Source: a bacterium
GTDB taxonomy: Bacteria; Patescibacteriota; Microgenomatia; Woykebacterales; RBG-16-39-9b
DNA length: 20,125 nucleotides
Reading direction: 5' to 3'
NCBI GenBank assembly: GCA_030690175.1
Contig: JAUYHE010000029.1
Span: forward strand, 1 to 20,125
Position 1 is the stretch's first letter, and each line of letters starts with the position of its first letter. The notes under the pieces were generated by a model. That model worked only from the letters and a program-made list of their open reading frames with translations, had not been told where the DNA came from and did not search any database. The position numbers were made by a program, and so were the translations under genes. This document shows, in pieces, positions 1-7,263 of this stretch.

Positions 1-72
1 TTTTTGTAGGATGATTCCTTCGGTTTTAAAAAATTAAAAATAAGGCAGGTTTTATTTCTAGGTACAAACAAA

Positions 73-97
73 TAGACGTACGCACTGTGTACGTCTA
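73..97 (-). terminator. Putative terminator of the envelope gene block
   Basis: The arms TAGACGTAC and GTACGTCTA pair perfectly over 9 bp, and further pairing inside leaves almost no loop. Read on the minus strand, the hairpin is followed by ATTTGTTTGT, a moderately T-rich tail. It lies about 130 bases after the mltG stop, which is suitable for ending the minus-strand transcript. The T-tract is interrupted, so termination is inferred from position and stem. Confidence 0.5.
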
Positions 98-202
98 ATA
101 ATTTATTTAGTTACAACCTAAAAATACCTTCTTTTCTTTTATTTGTCAACCCCCTTCAATGAAAAATCTGCAGGTTCTTTGCTTTTCCCAGAAAAGTATC
201 GA

Positions 203-219
203 TATTAGTCAGACTAATA
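203..219 (-). repeat. Short inverted repeat after the mltG stop
   Basis: TATTAGTC and GACTAATA flank a single central base, giving a 7 bp AU-rich hairpin with a 3-base loop in RNA. It begins 7 bases after the mltG stop on the minus strand. The stem is weak and lacks a clear T-run, so it may be an mRNA 3' end stabiliser or chance. Confidence 0.3.
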
Positions 220-225
220 AGTTGC

Positions 226-1227
226 TTAAGGACTTAGAAATCTAGCGATATTTTGTTGGTGTTCTTCAAAGGTAGCGGCGTAATGGATCTGCCCTTTTTT
301 ATCGTGTAAGTAAAAATAATAGGGGCTTTCTTTTGGCGTCAAGACGGCGTCAATCGACGCCAGACCAGGACTACAAATTGGCCCGGGAGGTAGACCGGTT
401 CGGCTTCGGGTGTTGTAGGGACTGTCGATTTTTAAGTCGTCTTCTGTCAAATTTTTTCGCCACCAAGTTTCTTCTTGGTCGCTAAACCCGAGAGCGTACT
501 GAATAGTAGCATCGGTTGCTAAGGGTATCCCTTCTTTCCATCTTTTGAGGAGTATTCCGGCAATGATCGGTCTTTCCTCTTTTGACTTTGTTTCCCTTTC
601 GACAATTGAAGCGATGGTAATTACATCCTGTTTGGTCAAACCTTTTTCACTGGCAATTTTCTGGTGATCGCTGTTATATTTTTTTCCAAAATTATTTTGA
701 AAAATGGCCAAGATTTGCTCCTCACTAGCGTTTATCGGTATAAGATACGTGTCAGGGAAAAGTTCCCCTTCAGGGGCTTTCGCCAAAAATTTATCTTTGT
801 TGATATCAAAGTTTTTGGCCGCAATTTCGGCTACTTCTTCCTTTCGCAAGCCTTCAACAAAGGTCAACCATTTGTCCAGCCTGCCACGGGTAAGGGTGAG
901 GGCAATATTTTTCACGGGTTGATCGGTGGATAATTTGAAGCTACCAGATTGGATCTTTTCGTCTAGTCCCGTCATTTTTAGATAAATCCGGAACATAAGC
1001 GCGTTTCTTAATAAATTTTCTTTCTTAAGCCGCGTGGCAATCGAGGCAACACTTTCCCCTTTTTTTATAACAAAGGTTTGTTCTTGTTTTTTTACACTGG
1101 CTGGAGCTAAGGCCCAATTTACCCACACGGTCAAGGTAACCACGGGGATCGACACTACCAAAAACAGGGTGATCAATAATTTAAATAAAGACCCAAACGG
1201 AGCTTTTAATTCCCAAGTTGATTGCAT
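226..1227 (-). CDS. mltG: Endolytic murein transglycosylase MltG (YceG family)
   Basis: This is a predicted membrane-anchored lytic transglycosylase that cleaves nascent peptidoglycan strands and so helps terminate glycan chains. The protein has 333 residues. One membrane segment (about 17-38) precedes a LysM-like region (about 50-115, with a KKGESV motif). The YceG catalytic domain follows, with the signature IASIVERET around residues 206-213; E210 aligns with the family's catalytic glutamate. The conserved SPYNTRSRTGLPPGPICSPG block is also present. The length is typical (E. coli about 340). The ATG lies directly next to the stop of the preceding gene, and an AAGGA sits 5 bases before it, so translation is from an operon mRNA. 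It is the last gene of the envelope block. Confidence 0.95.
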   Translation of the reverse strand: MQSTWELKAPFGSLFKLLITLFLVVSIPVVTLTVWVNWALAPASVKKQEQTFVIKKGESVASIATRLKKENLLRNALMFRIYLKMTGLDEKIQSGSFKLSTDQPVKNIALTLTRGRLDKWLTFVEGLRKEEVAEIAAKNFDINKDKFLAKAPEGELFPDTYLIPINASEEQILAIFQNNFGKKYNSDHQKIASEKGLTKQDVITIASIVERETKSKEERPIIAGILLKRWKEGIPLATDATIQYALGFSDQEETWWRKNLTEDDLKIDSPYNTRSRTGLPPGPICSPGLASIDAVLTPKESPYYFYLHDKKGQIHYAATFEEHQQNIARFLSP

Positions 1228-2748
1228 TTATTCCTTTTGGATAATTTCGACTTTGATCTTGCTGGTCAAAAACGGCATAAAACCCAAGACGCGGAAAACC
1301 GACGGCGTGATTTTTATTTCAAATCCAGAAATACTCTCGATGGAACGAAGATACTTATCGGTCGCACCGAAATCTTTACCGGCAATGTTTTTCTTTATTT
1401 TTTGTTTATCCACATCTGGCACAAGGCTCGCTTTTATTTTTCCAAGTACTTTTAAGCTCTCCCCGGTTTGTTCCAAAATTTCCGCCTTCACGGTTGAGCT
1501 ATCACGATCAATCACATACCCACTTGGCACGCTCTGGGAAATTGATTTTATCAGTAAGTTTTTTAAATCGTCTTCGGAAAAACTTTTAGCGGTAAATTTT
1601 ACTTGAAGACTAAGCCGAAAATCGTTTGCTTCTTCACCCACCTTTTTACTGTAAATTTCATTAATAATTTCTCCGCTCAAACCATCTTCGGGAATGACTA
1701 TCCCAGTATTTTCCTTTTCTAGCGCCTCTTTTGCTTTCGTTTCTAATTTTTTCATTAGTTCGTCCTTGGCTTTTTTTTGATCGTCGCTTGAAACGACAGT
1801 AAGTTTCTTACTAGATCCACCAGTGAAATTTGTTAGGCCTTCCGCGACCACTTTCGTAGTATCTATCACCGAACCCACCTGGAATTTTGTACCAGCGGCC
1901 AAATTACCCGCGTCACCGATTTCTGCCGCAGTTACATTGACGGCTGTTTCTTTGCAATCATTTGTGCATGCTACTGGTGAAGCTGAAATTGTGGCTGTAT
2001 CATCAAGCGTAAAGGTAAGTATCGGGTTCGATAAGGTTTTAATGGTTGTTCCGGCAAAGAAAATTTTATCTTTTGTTTCTCGGTTAATTATTTTTACTCT
2101 TCCTTTTGATTGGGTGCCGACTGTTTTTGTGCCGGTTGACTTTGCTTCGGTCACATCTTCTTGAGTGGTATCAAGTATTTTCAAGGGTACTGTTCCATTT
2201 TCCAGATCGACTTCGTCGGCAGAAGTGCTAGCGACCAGAGTCAACTCGGCTTCTTTAAATTGTGGCTCGGTGATTAATTTTACCGTTGCTTGGGGGACAA
2301 ACCAAAACACTCCCAGTAACACTATCACCAAAACTACCCCAGATCCAGCGGCAAAGTAGACCCATTTTTTCCCCTTCAAAAAACCAAGACTTGGTATTTT
2401 CGGTAGGGTAAACTTGCTTTTCTTTTCGAGAGCGGGCTGTTCCGACTTTGCGGCTTCAGCACCTCTCGCAACGTCGGCTCCTTCTACAAAACCGAGATTT
2501 TCTTCTTTTCCACTGCTGACTTCTTTGCGAACTTCTTCTTTTGGTATTTCTTTACCAAAATCTCCTTTAACAACTACCTTTTTATCTTCTTTTTCAGCAA
2601 AATGATTGATCGCATCTATGTTGGCTGAAAGCTTGAGGGCCTCACTTCCCGGAAAAACAAAAATCTCAAGTTCTTTTTCAGAAGTTTCTTTGATAGAGTT
2701 TAAAATGTCGGCTAGTTTACTATTTTCATCAAATTCGATTCGTTTCAT
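1228..2748 (-). CDS. Membrane-anchored baseplate-J-like protein
   Basis: The exact function is unknown. The 506 residues comprise a small N-terminal region of about 60 residues, a charged linker (about 65-125), one membrane helix (about 130-151), and a large exported part that begins VPQATVKL. The segment around 205-305 (GRVKIINRETKD, then AGTTIKTLSN, later ACTNDCKE and AGTKFQVGS) resembles baseplate-J-like proteins often found in CPR genomes. The two cysteines in ACTNDC could form a disulphide outside the cell. The start overlaps the preceding stop in TAATG and has a strong AGGAGG 7 bases upstream, so it is coupled to the FtsA/PilM-like gene. A joint role at the cell envelope, perhaps in a pilus-like or division assembly, is inference. 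The family call is by motif style, not by alignment. Confidence 0.6.
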   Translation of the reverse strand: MKRIEFDENSKLADILNSIKETSEKELEIFVFPGSEALKLSANIDAINHFAEKEDKKVVVKGDFGKEIPKEEVRKEVSSGKEENLGFVEGADVARGAEAAKSEQPALEKKSKFTLPKIPSLGFLKGKKWVYFAAGSGVVLVIVLLGVFWFVPQATVKLITEPQFKEAELTLVASTSADEVDLENGTVPLKILDTTQEDVTEAKSTGTKTVGTQSKGRVKIINRETKDKIFFAGTTIKTLSNPILTFTLDDTATISASPVACTNDCKETAVNVTAAEIGDAGNLAAGTKFQVGSVIDTTKVVAEGLTNFTGGSSKKLTVVSSDDQKKAKDELMKKLETKAKEALEKENTGIVIPEDGLSGEIINEIYSKKVGEEANDFRLSLQVKFTAKSFSEDDLKNLLIKSISQSVPSGYVIDRDSSTVKAEILEQTGESLKVLGKIKASLVPDVDKQKIKKNIAGKDFGATDKYLRSIESISGFEIKITPSVFRVLGFMPFLTSKIKVEIIQKE

Positions 2749-3704
2749 TACCCAGCCTCCTGCTGACTAAGTAGGTGAATACCAATATCGGAAGTAGAAA
2801 AATTTTGGACGCCCTTGGCAATTTCTACTCTTGGGTCAAGTTGAAAATTAAAGGTCTCTTTCCAAGGATAGCTCGTGAGTAGCTCCTTTATTTTTTCCAA
2901 ATCCACCTGGTCGCTATCTGCAAAAAGCCAAACCAGGTCCGGTAACTTTCCCTTGTCAAATTTTTTTACGGCTACTTCCCAAGCCACGGGTAAAAGTTGC
3001 GGTTCGGCACTCCCTAGACTCACTGGTAAAATTTCGGAGACGTGCCCATCAATCATCACAGTCAGTTCGCTTTTATTCACTCCCACTCGAAATACCAGTA
3101 CGTCTCTCAAATTTTTTTGCTCCAGAACCTTGGCCACGATAAATGAAGTGGGGACGACTTTTTCTATTTTTATGTCAATTTCGTTCATCAATCGATCCAA
3201 TTGTTCCATCTCGATCTTATCTTTAAAAGCAACAAAACATGAAAGCTGGATTGCTTTTCCCTTCAGTCCAATTGGATTTGTAACCCGCACTCCGTCAATA
3301 TCGGCACCGGCCACCGTCGAAAAAAATATTTTCTTTTCGCCGGTATCCAGACCATCCACGACTTGGTGCAAGGCATCGTTTGTTTCATCCAGGCTAATCG
3401 GCTTGCTGGGGTGAGGACGATCGTACCGGGCAATAGTAGTAATGGTTTGCATAGAACCGCCAGAAATACCCAAAACACCGCTGGTCGGGAAATCTGGTAC
3501 TATTGCCGCCAGACTATCTAAAGATTCTAGGACGGTGTCAAAAACCTCTTCTTGGGAAGAATATCTTTTTTTACCTACCCCAGAAAGTTTAATTTGTGGG
3601 CCTTCTTTTTCAAAAATAGCGGCGGAGATTTTTTCTAAACCGATTTCTAAAACTAAAAAATCTTTGCGTTTTGGTTTTGATTTAAAAATTTTTAAAATGG
3701 GCAT
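2748..3704 (-). CDS. Divergent FtsA/PilM-like actin-fold protein
   Basis: This is a 318-residue cytoplasmic protein without membrane segments. Near the N-terminus (about 16-32) it has a beta-hairpin of the type seen in FtsA and PilM (FLVLEIGLEKISAAIFE). The usual phosphate-1 aspartate (D-x-G) is replaced by glutamate (E20). The middle part (about 75-190) fits the SHS2-like insertion of this family, and a second strand pattern near 200-230 (DVLVFRVGVNKSELTVMI) fits the repeat of the actin fold. It is shorter than FtsA (about 420) and nearer PilM (about 350). It is coupled to the downstream membrane-anchored gene, so it probably acts as that protein's cytoplasmic partner. FtsA and PilM cannot be told apart here. 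Confidence 0.65.
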   Translation of the reverse strand: MPILKIFKSKPKRKDFLVLEIGLEKISAAIFEKEGPQIKLSGVGKKRYSSQEEVFDTVLESLDSLAAIVPDFPTSGVLGISGGSMQTITTIARYDRPHPSKPISLDETNDALHQVVDGLDTGEKKIFFSTVAGADIDGVRVTNPIGLKGKAIQLSCFVAFKDKIEMEQLDRLMNEIDIKIEKVVPTSFIVAKVLEQKNLRDVLVFRVGVNKSELTVMIDGHVSEILPVSLGSAEPQLLPVAWEVAVKKFDKGKLPDLVWLFADSDQVDLEKIKELLTSYPWKETFNFQLDPRVEIAKGVQNFSTSDIGIHLLSQQEAG

Positions 3705-3733
3705 TTATTTGATTTTAATATTACCTTATTTAT

Positions 3734-3739
3734 ATTATA
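3734..3739 (-). promoter_or_regulatory. Possible -10 box upstream of the FtsA/PilM-like gene
   Basis: A TATAAT on the minus strand overlaps the alaS stop codon and lies 29 bases before the ATG. No good -35 is found at 16-18 bases (the best is TATTAG at 17), so it is only a weak candidate for an internal promoter. Confidence 0.25.
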
Positions 3740-5642
3740 CCGAATTTAAGACGGCCCTAATACGGCGTTGGCCAGCGCCAAGAGCCTCCCCTTTAATAAT
3801 TTTGAACTTTCCAACTTGCCCGGTGTGGCCCACGTGTGGTCCACCGCAATACTCAATTGAATAATCACCAATTTTATATATGCTCACTTTGTCGGCGTAT
3901 TTTTCGCGGAAAAGTCCAATGGCACCAGCTTTATCGGCCTCCGGTTGGGTCATCAGTTCCTTTTTGACCGACAGGTCTTCTTTGATCATGGAATTAACGA
4001 TGTCTTCAACCTGTTTAATTTGTTTTTCTGTAAGCTTTTCGCTATGCGAGAAGTCAAACCGAATTCTCTCCGGCGTAATATTACTTCCTATTTGGTGCAC
4101 ACTATTCCCAAGAACATCGCGAAGGGCTTGATGAAGCAGATGGGTAGCTGTGTGCTCTCGTATTGTAATATCCGAGTGATCGGCCAGCCCACCAGCAAAT
4201 TTTTTGCCGGCGGCTCGGGAAACCTCTTGATGCCGCTTTACCTCTTGCTGGAGCGACGCGACATCGACAAATAAATTTTTAGCCTGGGCTAGTTCAATAA
4301 TCATTTCTATTGGAAAACCAAAGGTTTGGTATAAATCAAAGGCCTCTTTACCAGACACTGTAGCTTTTTTTAATTCGTCGTAAGTGAGCGGGGCTTTTAT
4401 TTTTTTCAGGTACGCGGATCCTTCTTTCTCGGTTTTGCTGTTGTAGACCTCTCTAAACACCTCCCTCTTACCAAGGGTCTGCATGACCCGCTTGTACTTT
4501 CGATCTTCTACAGGAACCTTCTTATCGAAAACTTTTTGCGACTTTTTGAGTCCCTCATCCAAAACTGTTTCAAACCTTTCCTCCTCACTTAATAATTCAT
4601 TATTAATGGTCTCGCTGTTCTTTTCTAAATCCGAATAGTCGTCTTTGTAGTTATCGACGACTACTTGGGCAACCTCTTTTGTAAATACTCCCGGTATCTC
4701 CAGTTGTTTCCCGTAACGAATTGCCCGACGAACTAGTCTTCTCAAGATATAACCTCTCTCAACATTTGACGCTTTTACTCCATCGGATATTAAGAAAACC
4801 GAAGCCCGTAGGTGATCTGCGATTATTCGACCCCCTACATCATTCCAGCTTTTGGACAAACTCTTAATTTTTTCCATAATCGGAGTAAAAATCTCGGTGT
4901 CATAGACGTTGTCTTTTCCTTGGAGAATTGCTACGGTGCGCTCAACACCCATACCGGTATCAACGTTTTTTTGTTTTAGTGGTTCGTATTTTCCACCGGT
5001 GGTTTTGTTGAATTCCATGAAAACATCATTCCAAATTTCCGCATATTTACCGCAAGTCTCGCCTGGCTGGCAATTCTCCCCGTGCTCCGGGCCGCCGGTA
5101 TCATAAAACATTTCGGTATCTGGTCCACACGGACCAGTGGCGCCAACTGGACCCCACCAATTGTCTTTCTTTCCCAGTTTATAAATTTTCTTTTCAGGAA
5201 TTCCCAGACCTTTCCAGATTTCTATCGACTCAGTGTCTTCCTTTACCCCCGGAATCTCTTTATCACCACCAAAAACTGTCACGTGGACTCTGTTTGGATC
5301 TAAACCAAGTTCTCTAGTAAGGAATTCAAGTGACCACTCGATCGCCTCGCGTTTCCAGTAATCTCCCAGCGACCAATTACCAAGCATTTCGAAAAAAGTG
5401 TTGTGCCAGGGGTCTCCAACATCATCAATATCGTCGGTGCGGAAGGACTTTTGGACGTTGACTAACCTTTTACCGGCCGGGTGAGGCTCGCCAAGAAGGA
5501 ACGGGACAAGCGGGTGCATACCGGCGGTAGTAAAAAGAACGGTGGGGTCGTGTTCTGGAACAAGTGAGGCCGATGGGATAACCGTGTGACCCTTTTTCTT
5601 GAAGAATTCTAGATATTTCTTTTTCAACTCCCTCGCGGTCAT
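3735..5642 (-). CDS. alaS: Alanyl-tRNA synthetase, short form without C-Ala domain
   Basis: It charges tRNA-Ala with alanine in the cytoplasm. The class II catalytic domain comes first: motif 2 around 67-95 (FRTDDIDDVGDPWHNTFFEM) and motif 3 near 228-236 (DTGMGVERT). A tRNA-recognition region follows, then an editing domain with zinc motif HTATH (about 496-500) and CGGPH (about 600). The protein stops at residue 635, right after GQRRIRAVL. The C-Ala and oligomerisation part of full-length enzymes (about 875 residues) is therefore missing, as in other reduced genomes. The start is fixed by family alignment (MTARELKKKYLEFF). No ribosome-binding site precedes it, and a -10 box lies 9 bases away, so the mRNA is probably leaderless. 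It sits between a YtxH-like gene and the FtsA/PilM-like gene. Confidence 0.97.
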   Translation of the reverse strand: MTARELKKKYLEFFKKKGHTVIPSASLVPEHDPTVLFTTAGMHPLVPFLLGEPHPAGKRLVNVQKSFRTDDIDDVGDPWHNTFFEMLGNWSLGDYWKREAIEWSLEFLTRELGLDPNRVHVTVFGGDKEIPGVKEDTESIEIWKGLGIPEKKIYKLGKKDNWWGPVGATGPCGPDTEMFYDTGGPEHGENCQPGETCGKYAEIWNDVFMEFNKTTGGKYEPLKQKNVDTGMGVERTVAILQGKDNVYDTEIFTPIMEKIKSLSKSWNDVGGRIIADHLRASVFLISDGVKASNVERGYILRRLVRRAIRYGKQLEIPGVFTKEVAQVVVDNYKDDYSDLEKNSETINNELLSEEERFETVLDEGLKKSQKVFDKKVPVEDRKYKRVMQTLGKREVFREVYNSKTEKEGSAYLKKIKAPLTYDELKKATVSGKEAFDLYQTFGFPIEMIIELAQAKNLFVDVASLQQEVKRHQEVSRAAGKKFAGGLADHSDITIREHTATHLLHQALRDVLGNSVHQIGSNITPERIRFDFSHSEKLTEKQIKQVEDIVNSMIKEDLSVKKELMTQPEADKAGAIGLFREKYADKVSIYKIGDYSIEYCGGPHVGHTGQVGKFKIIKGEALGAGQRRIRAVLNSV

Positions 5643-5651
5643 AGAGAATAC

Positions 5652-5680
5652 ATTATACGCATGGAGATGAAATATTTCAA
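5652..5680 (-). promoter_or_regulatory. alaS promoter (leaderless type)
   Basis: On the minus strand TTGAAA (5675-5680), 17 bases, then a perfect TATAAT (5652-5657). Only 9 bases separate the -10 box from the alaS ATG, so the first transcribed base should be within 2-3 bases of the start codon. A 12-base perfect palindrome, TGAAATATTTCA (5668-5679), overlaps the -35 and could be an operator. Confidence 0.8.
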
Positions 5681-5681
5681 T

Positions 5682-5960
5682 TTATTTAGCTTTCTTTTGA
5701 AAAAAGCGGTGGGGAGTAGTAGATGCAGATTCCTTGGACTGCTCGTCTAAGCCTTCTGCAGAAGTATCTTCGTATTCATAACCTTCCATACCAGGCTCAA
5801 AAGACAACGCTTCATCAATTTTCTTTCTAGCCGTGCGGACCAATTCTTTTCCGTTTTCACTATTTAGAAACCAGATCAACCCCGCGCCGATTAGCACGCC
5901 AAAAAAGAGCCCTTTATAAAAATGCCCTTCGTCACTCTTGTTTTGATTCGTGTCGTTCAT
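5682..5960 (-). CDS. Small YtxH-like membrane protein
   Basis: This is a 92-residue protein from the chosen start (MNDTNQNKSDEG). A glycine-rich membrane helix at about residues 15-32 (YKGLFFGVLIGAGLIWFL) is followed by a basic amphipathic stretch (GKELVRTARKKIDEAL) and an acidic tail. This is the layout of YtxH-like general-stress proteins, whose biochemical role is not known. The ATG at 5960 has GGTGA 5 bases upstream. An in-frame ATG at 5972 is also possible, with a GGAG 13 bases upstream. The gene overlaps the end of the preceding one by 29 bases from the chosen start, so the two are translated together. Confidence 0.65.
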   Translation of the reverse strand: MNDTNQNKSDEGHFYKGLFFGVLIGAGLIWFLNSENGKELVRTARKKIDEALSFEPGMEGYEYEDTSAEGLDEQSKESASTTPHRFFQKKAK

Positions 5961-6246
5961 ATTCGTCACCATCCCTTGATCCAGAGTCTCCTTTCCTTTG
6001 CACAAATCCGCGAACTAGTTCCATTACCTCTTTTACGACGGCCAGTGCTCCAACCAAGGAACTAGCCGGACGGGCAATTTTTGTATCTACGATATCGATA
6101 ATGGATTCCACGTGATCAAGAATATTGTTGAGGCGAAGAATTGATTTTCTGGCTTCGTGCAAAACAAGAATTAAGTAAATGCCGACTGCCACCAGAATAA
6201 TCGCGACTAGTACTATGATTATTAAGAAAAAAGTAGTTGTATCCAC
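5932..6246 (-). CDS. Small DUF948-like membrane protein
   Basis: A 104-residue protein starts at GTG. It has an N-terminal membrane helix (about 5-28, FFLIIIVLVAIILVAVGIYL) and then an amphipathic helix (about 30-85, HEARKSILRLNNILDHVESI), as in DUF948-type proteins that often pair with YtxH. The tail is charged. The GTG at 6246 is chosen because AAAGGG lies 8 bases before it and because a promoter's -10 box covers the only upstream alternative, a TTG at 6285. The gene ends in TGA, which shows that TGA is a stop in this genome. Function is unknown; an envelope role is suggested by the neighbours. Confidence 0.65.
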   Translation of the reverse strand: MDTTTFFLIIIVLVAIILVAVGIYLILVLHEARKSILRLNNILDHVESIIDIVDTKIARPASSLVGALAVVKEVMELVRGFVQRKGDSGSRDGDEYERHESKQE

Positions 6247-6281
6247 AAGCAGTACCCTTTCTTCTCTCCAAAGTAAGGCCC

Positions 6282-6310
6282 ACAATAGCAGGTTTTAAGG
6301 CAGCTGACAA
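6282..6310 (-). promoter_or_regulatory. Promoter of the two small membrane genes
   Basis: On the minus strand TTGTCA (6305-6310), 17 bases, then TATTGT (6282-6287). It lies in the gap after rodZ and leaves a leader of roughly 30 bases carrying the AAAGGG ribosome-binding site for the GTG at 6246. The -10 box is imperfect (4 of 6). Confidence 0.55.
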
Positions 6311-6321
6311 GTACTTTTAAT

Positions 6322-7215
6322 TTATTGAGTAAATTCTCTCTCTACTTTTTCACCCGTTTTACCCAAGAAAAATTGCTTATCGCCTATTTTTACCAAAGTA
6401 GTACCGCCATTATCGCTAGTAATTTTGATTTTTTTCTCGGCCGTAAAGGTCTTCACGCTTCCTGCCATAATCAATCCTTGAAACACTTCTTTGTCGTCTA
6501 CATCTATCTTTACAAACGTTGACCGGTTCGGTATTTCTAAATGCAGGGTGAGGAGGCTGCTGCTAGTAGCGGCGGCTACCTTATCTTTCGGCAAATCTAC
6601 GATTATTGTTCTGGTTTTTGTACTAATTTTGCCAAAACGATTTTCGGCGGTAAACGTTAGTTTATTAATGCCTTCATTCAAACTCACTGCCACCGAAAAA
6701 GTACCACCAGGCGAAATTTGGACTTTTTCGCCATTAATCTTTAATATCGCATCGCTCATGGTGCGGCCCACTACGTTTACTTCCGGAGAATAAATTCTCG
6801 CGTTATCTTTTGGTTCTTGTATTTCAAGGCTCGGAGCGGCCGTAAAAGAGCGGTACTGAAAAAGCAAGTATAGGAAAACTGCTGCTACCAGACCGACTAC
6901 TAGAAAAATTGTTACTAATGCCGGAGTAAAACGAAATTTTGATTGGTTTACTTCCAACCTTTTGGCCGCCTCTGGTTGTTTTCTTTCATCAAATTCGCGT
7001 CTAAAAAAGGCTAAGATCTTCTTCTCATCCAGATCCAAGAAAGAAGCGTAATTTTTGAGCAGCCCTTTTGTGTAGGTAGGCGCTAGAGTGTCCCAATCAC
7101 TTTCCTCAAGCAGCTTCAAAACTCTTTTCCGAATATTGGTTGCTTTTTCAACCTGTTCGAGAGAAAGGTTTTTCTTATTCCTGGCTTCAGTTAAAATCTC
7201 ACCTACTGTCCTCAT
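6322..7215 (-). CDS. rodZ: RodZ-like cytoskeletal/envelope protein
   Basis: RodZ ties the MreB cytoskeleton to the wall synthesis machinery. Numbered from the ATG at 7215 (297 residues), there is a helix-turn-helix of the HTH_25 type (1-75, starting MRTVGEILTEARNKKNLSLE), a basic juxtamembrane stretch, a membrane helix (about 99-119), an immunoglobulin-like beta domain (about 126-208, with GGTFSVAVSLNEGINKLTF), and a C-terminal RodZ-type beta domain (about 222-297). The middle beta domain is an addition relative to E. coli RodZ. The ATG at 7215 is chosen because the helix-turn-helix starts there; a GTG 24 bases upstream is possible. Neither has a clear ribosome-binding site. The gene follows ftsK after 48 bases. 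Confidence 0.8.
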   Translation of the reverse strand: MRTVGEILTEARNKKNLSLEQVEKATNIRKRVLKLLEESDWDTLAPTYTKGLLKNYASFLDLDEKKILAFFRREFDERKQPEAAKRLEVNQSKFRFTPALVTIFLVVGLVAAVFLYLLFQYRSFTAAPSLEIQEPKDNARIYSPEVNVVGRTMSDAILKINGEKVQISPGGTFSVAVSLNEGINKLTFTAENRFGKISTKTRTIIVDLPKDKVAAATSSSLLTLHLEIPNRSTFVKIDVDDKEVFQGLIMAGSVKTFTAEKKIKITSDNGGTTLVKIGDKQFFLGKTGEKVEREFTQ

Positions 7216-7263
7216 ATTAATTATTAGCGAGCAGTGCACGGGAATCAGCTAAGCGAGCAATAG

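Larger units (their letters stand above)
1..225. other. Non-coding region downstream of mltG
   Basis: This AT-rich stretch has no convincing coding frame. It contains two inverted repeats: one immediately after the mltG stop (203-219) and a stronger one at 73-97, listed separately as a terminator. Nothing recognisable was seen in 1-60, which may be upstream sequence of a gene beyond the left edge. Confidence 0.6.

Noticed and set aside
1034..1606. Long plus-strand frame opposite mltG and the baseplate-J-like gene
   Set aside because: It spans two minus-strand genes with convincing domains and has no start signal; the same holds for the other antisense frames.
5932..5934. TGA read as glycine, as in some CPR lineages
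   Set aside because: TGA ends a gene here, no gene needs it as sense, and no tRNA with anticodon TCA was seen.
6246..6285. TTG at 6285 as the start of the DUF948-like gene
   Set aside because: It lies inside a promoter -10 box and has no ribosome-binding site, whereas the GTG at 6246 has one.
7226..7259. Direct repeat AGCGAGCA between ftsK and rodZ
   Set aside because: Two 8-base copies 26 bases apart are within chance expectation, and no promoter could be tied to them.
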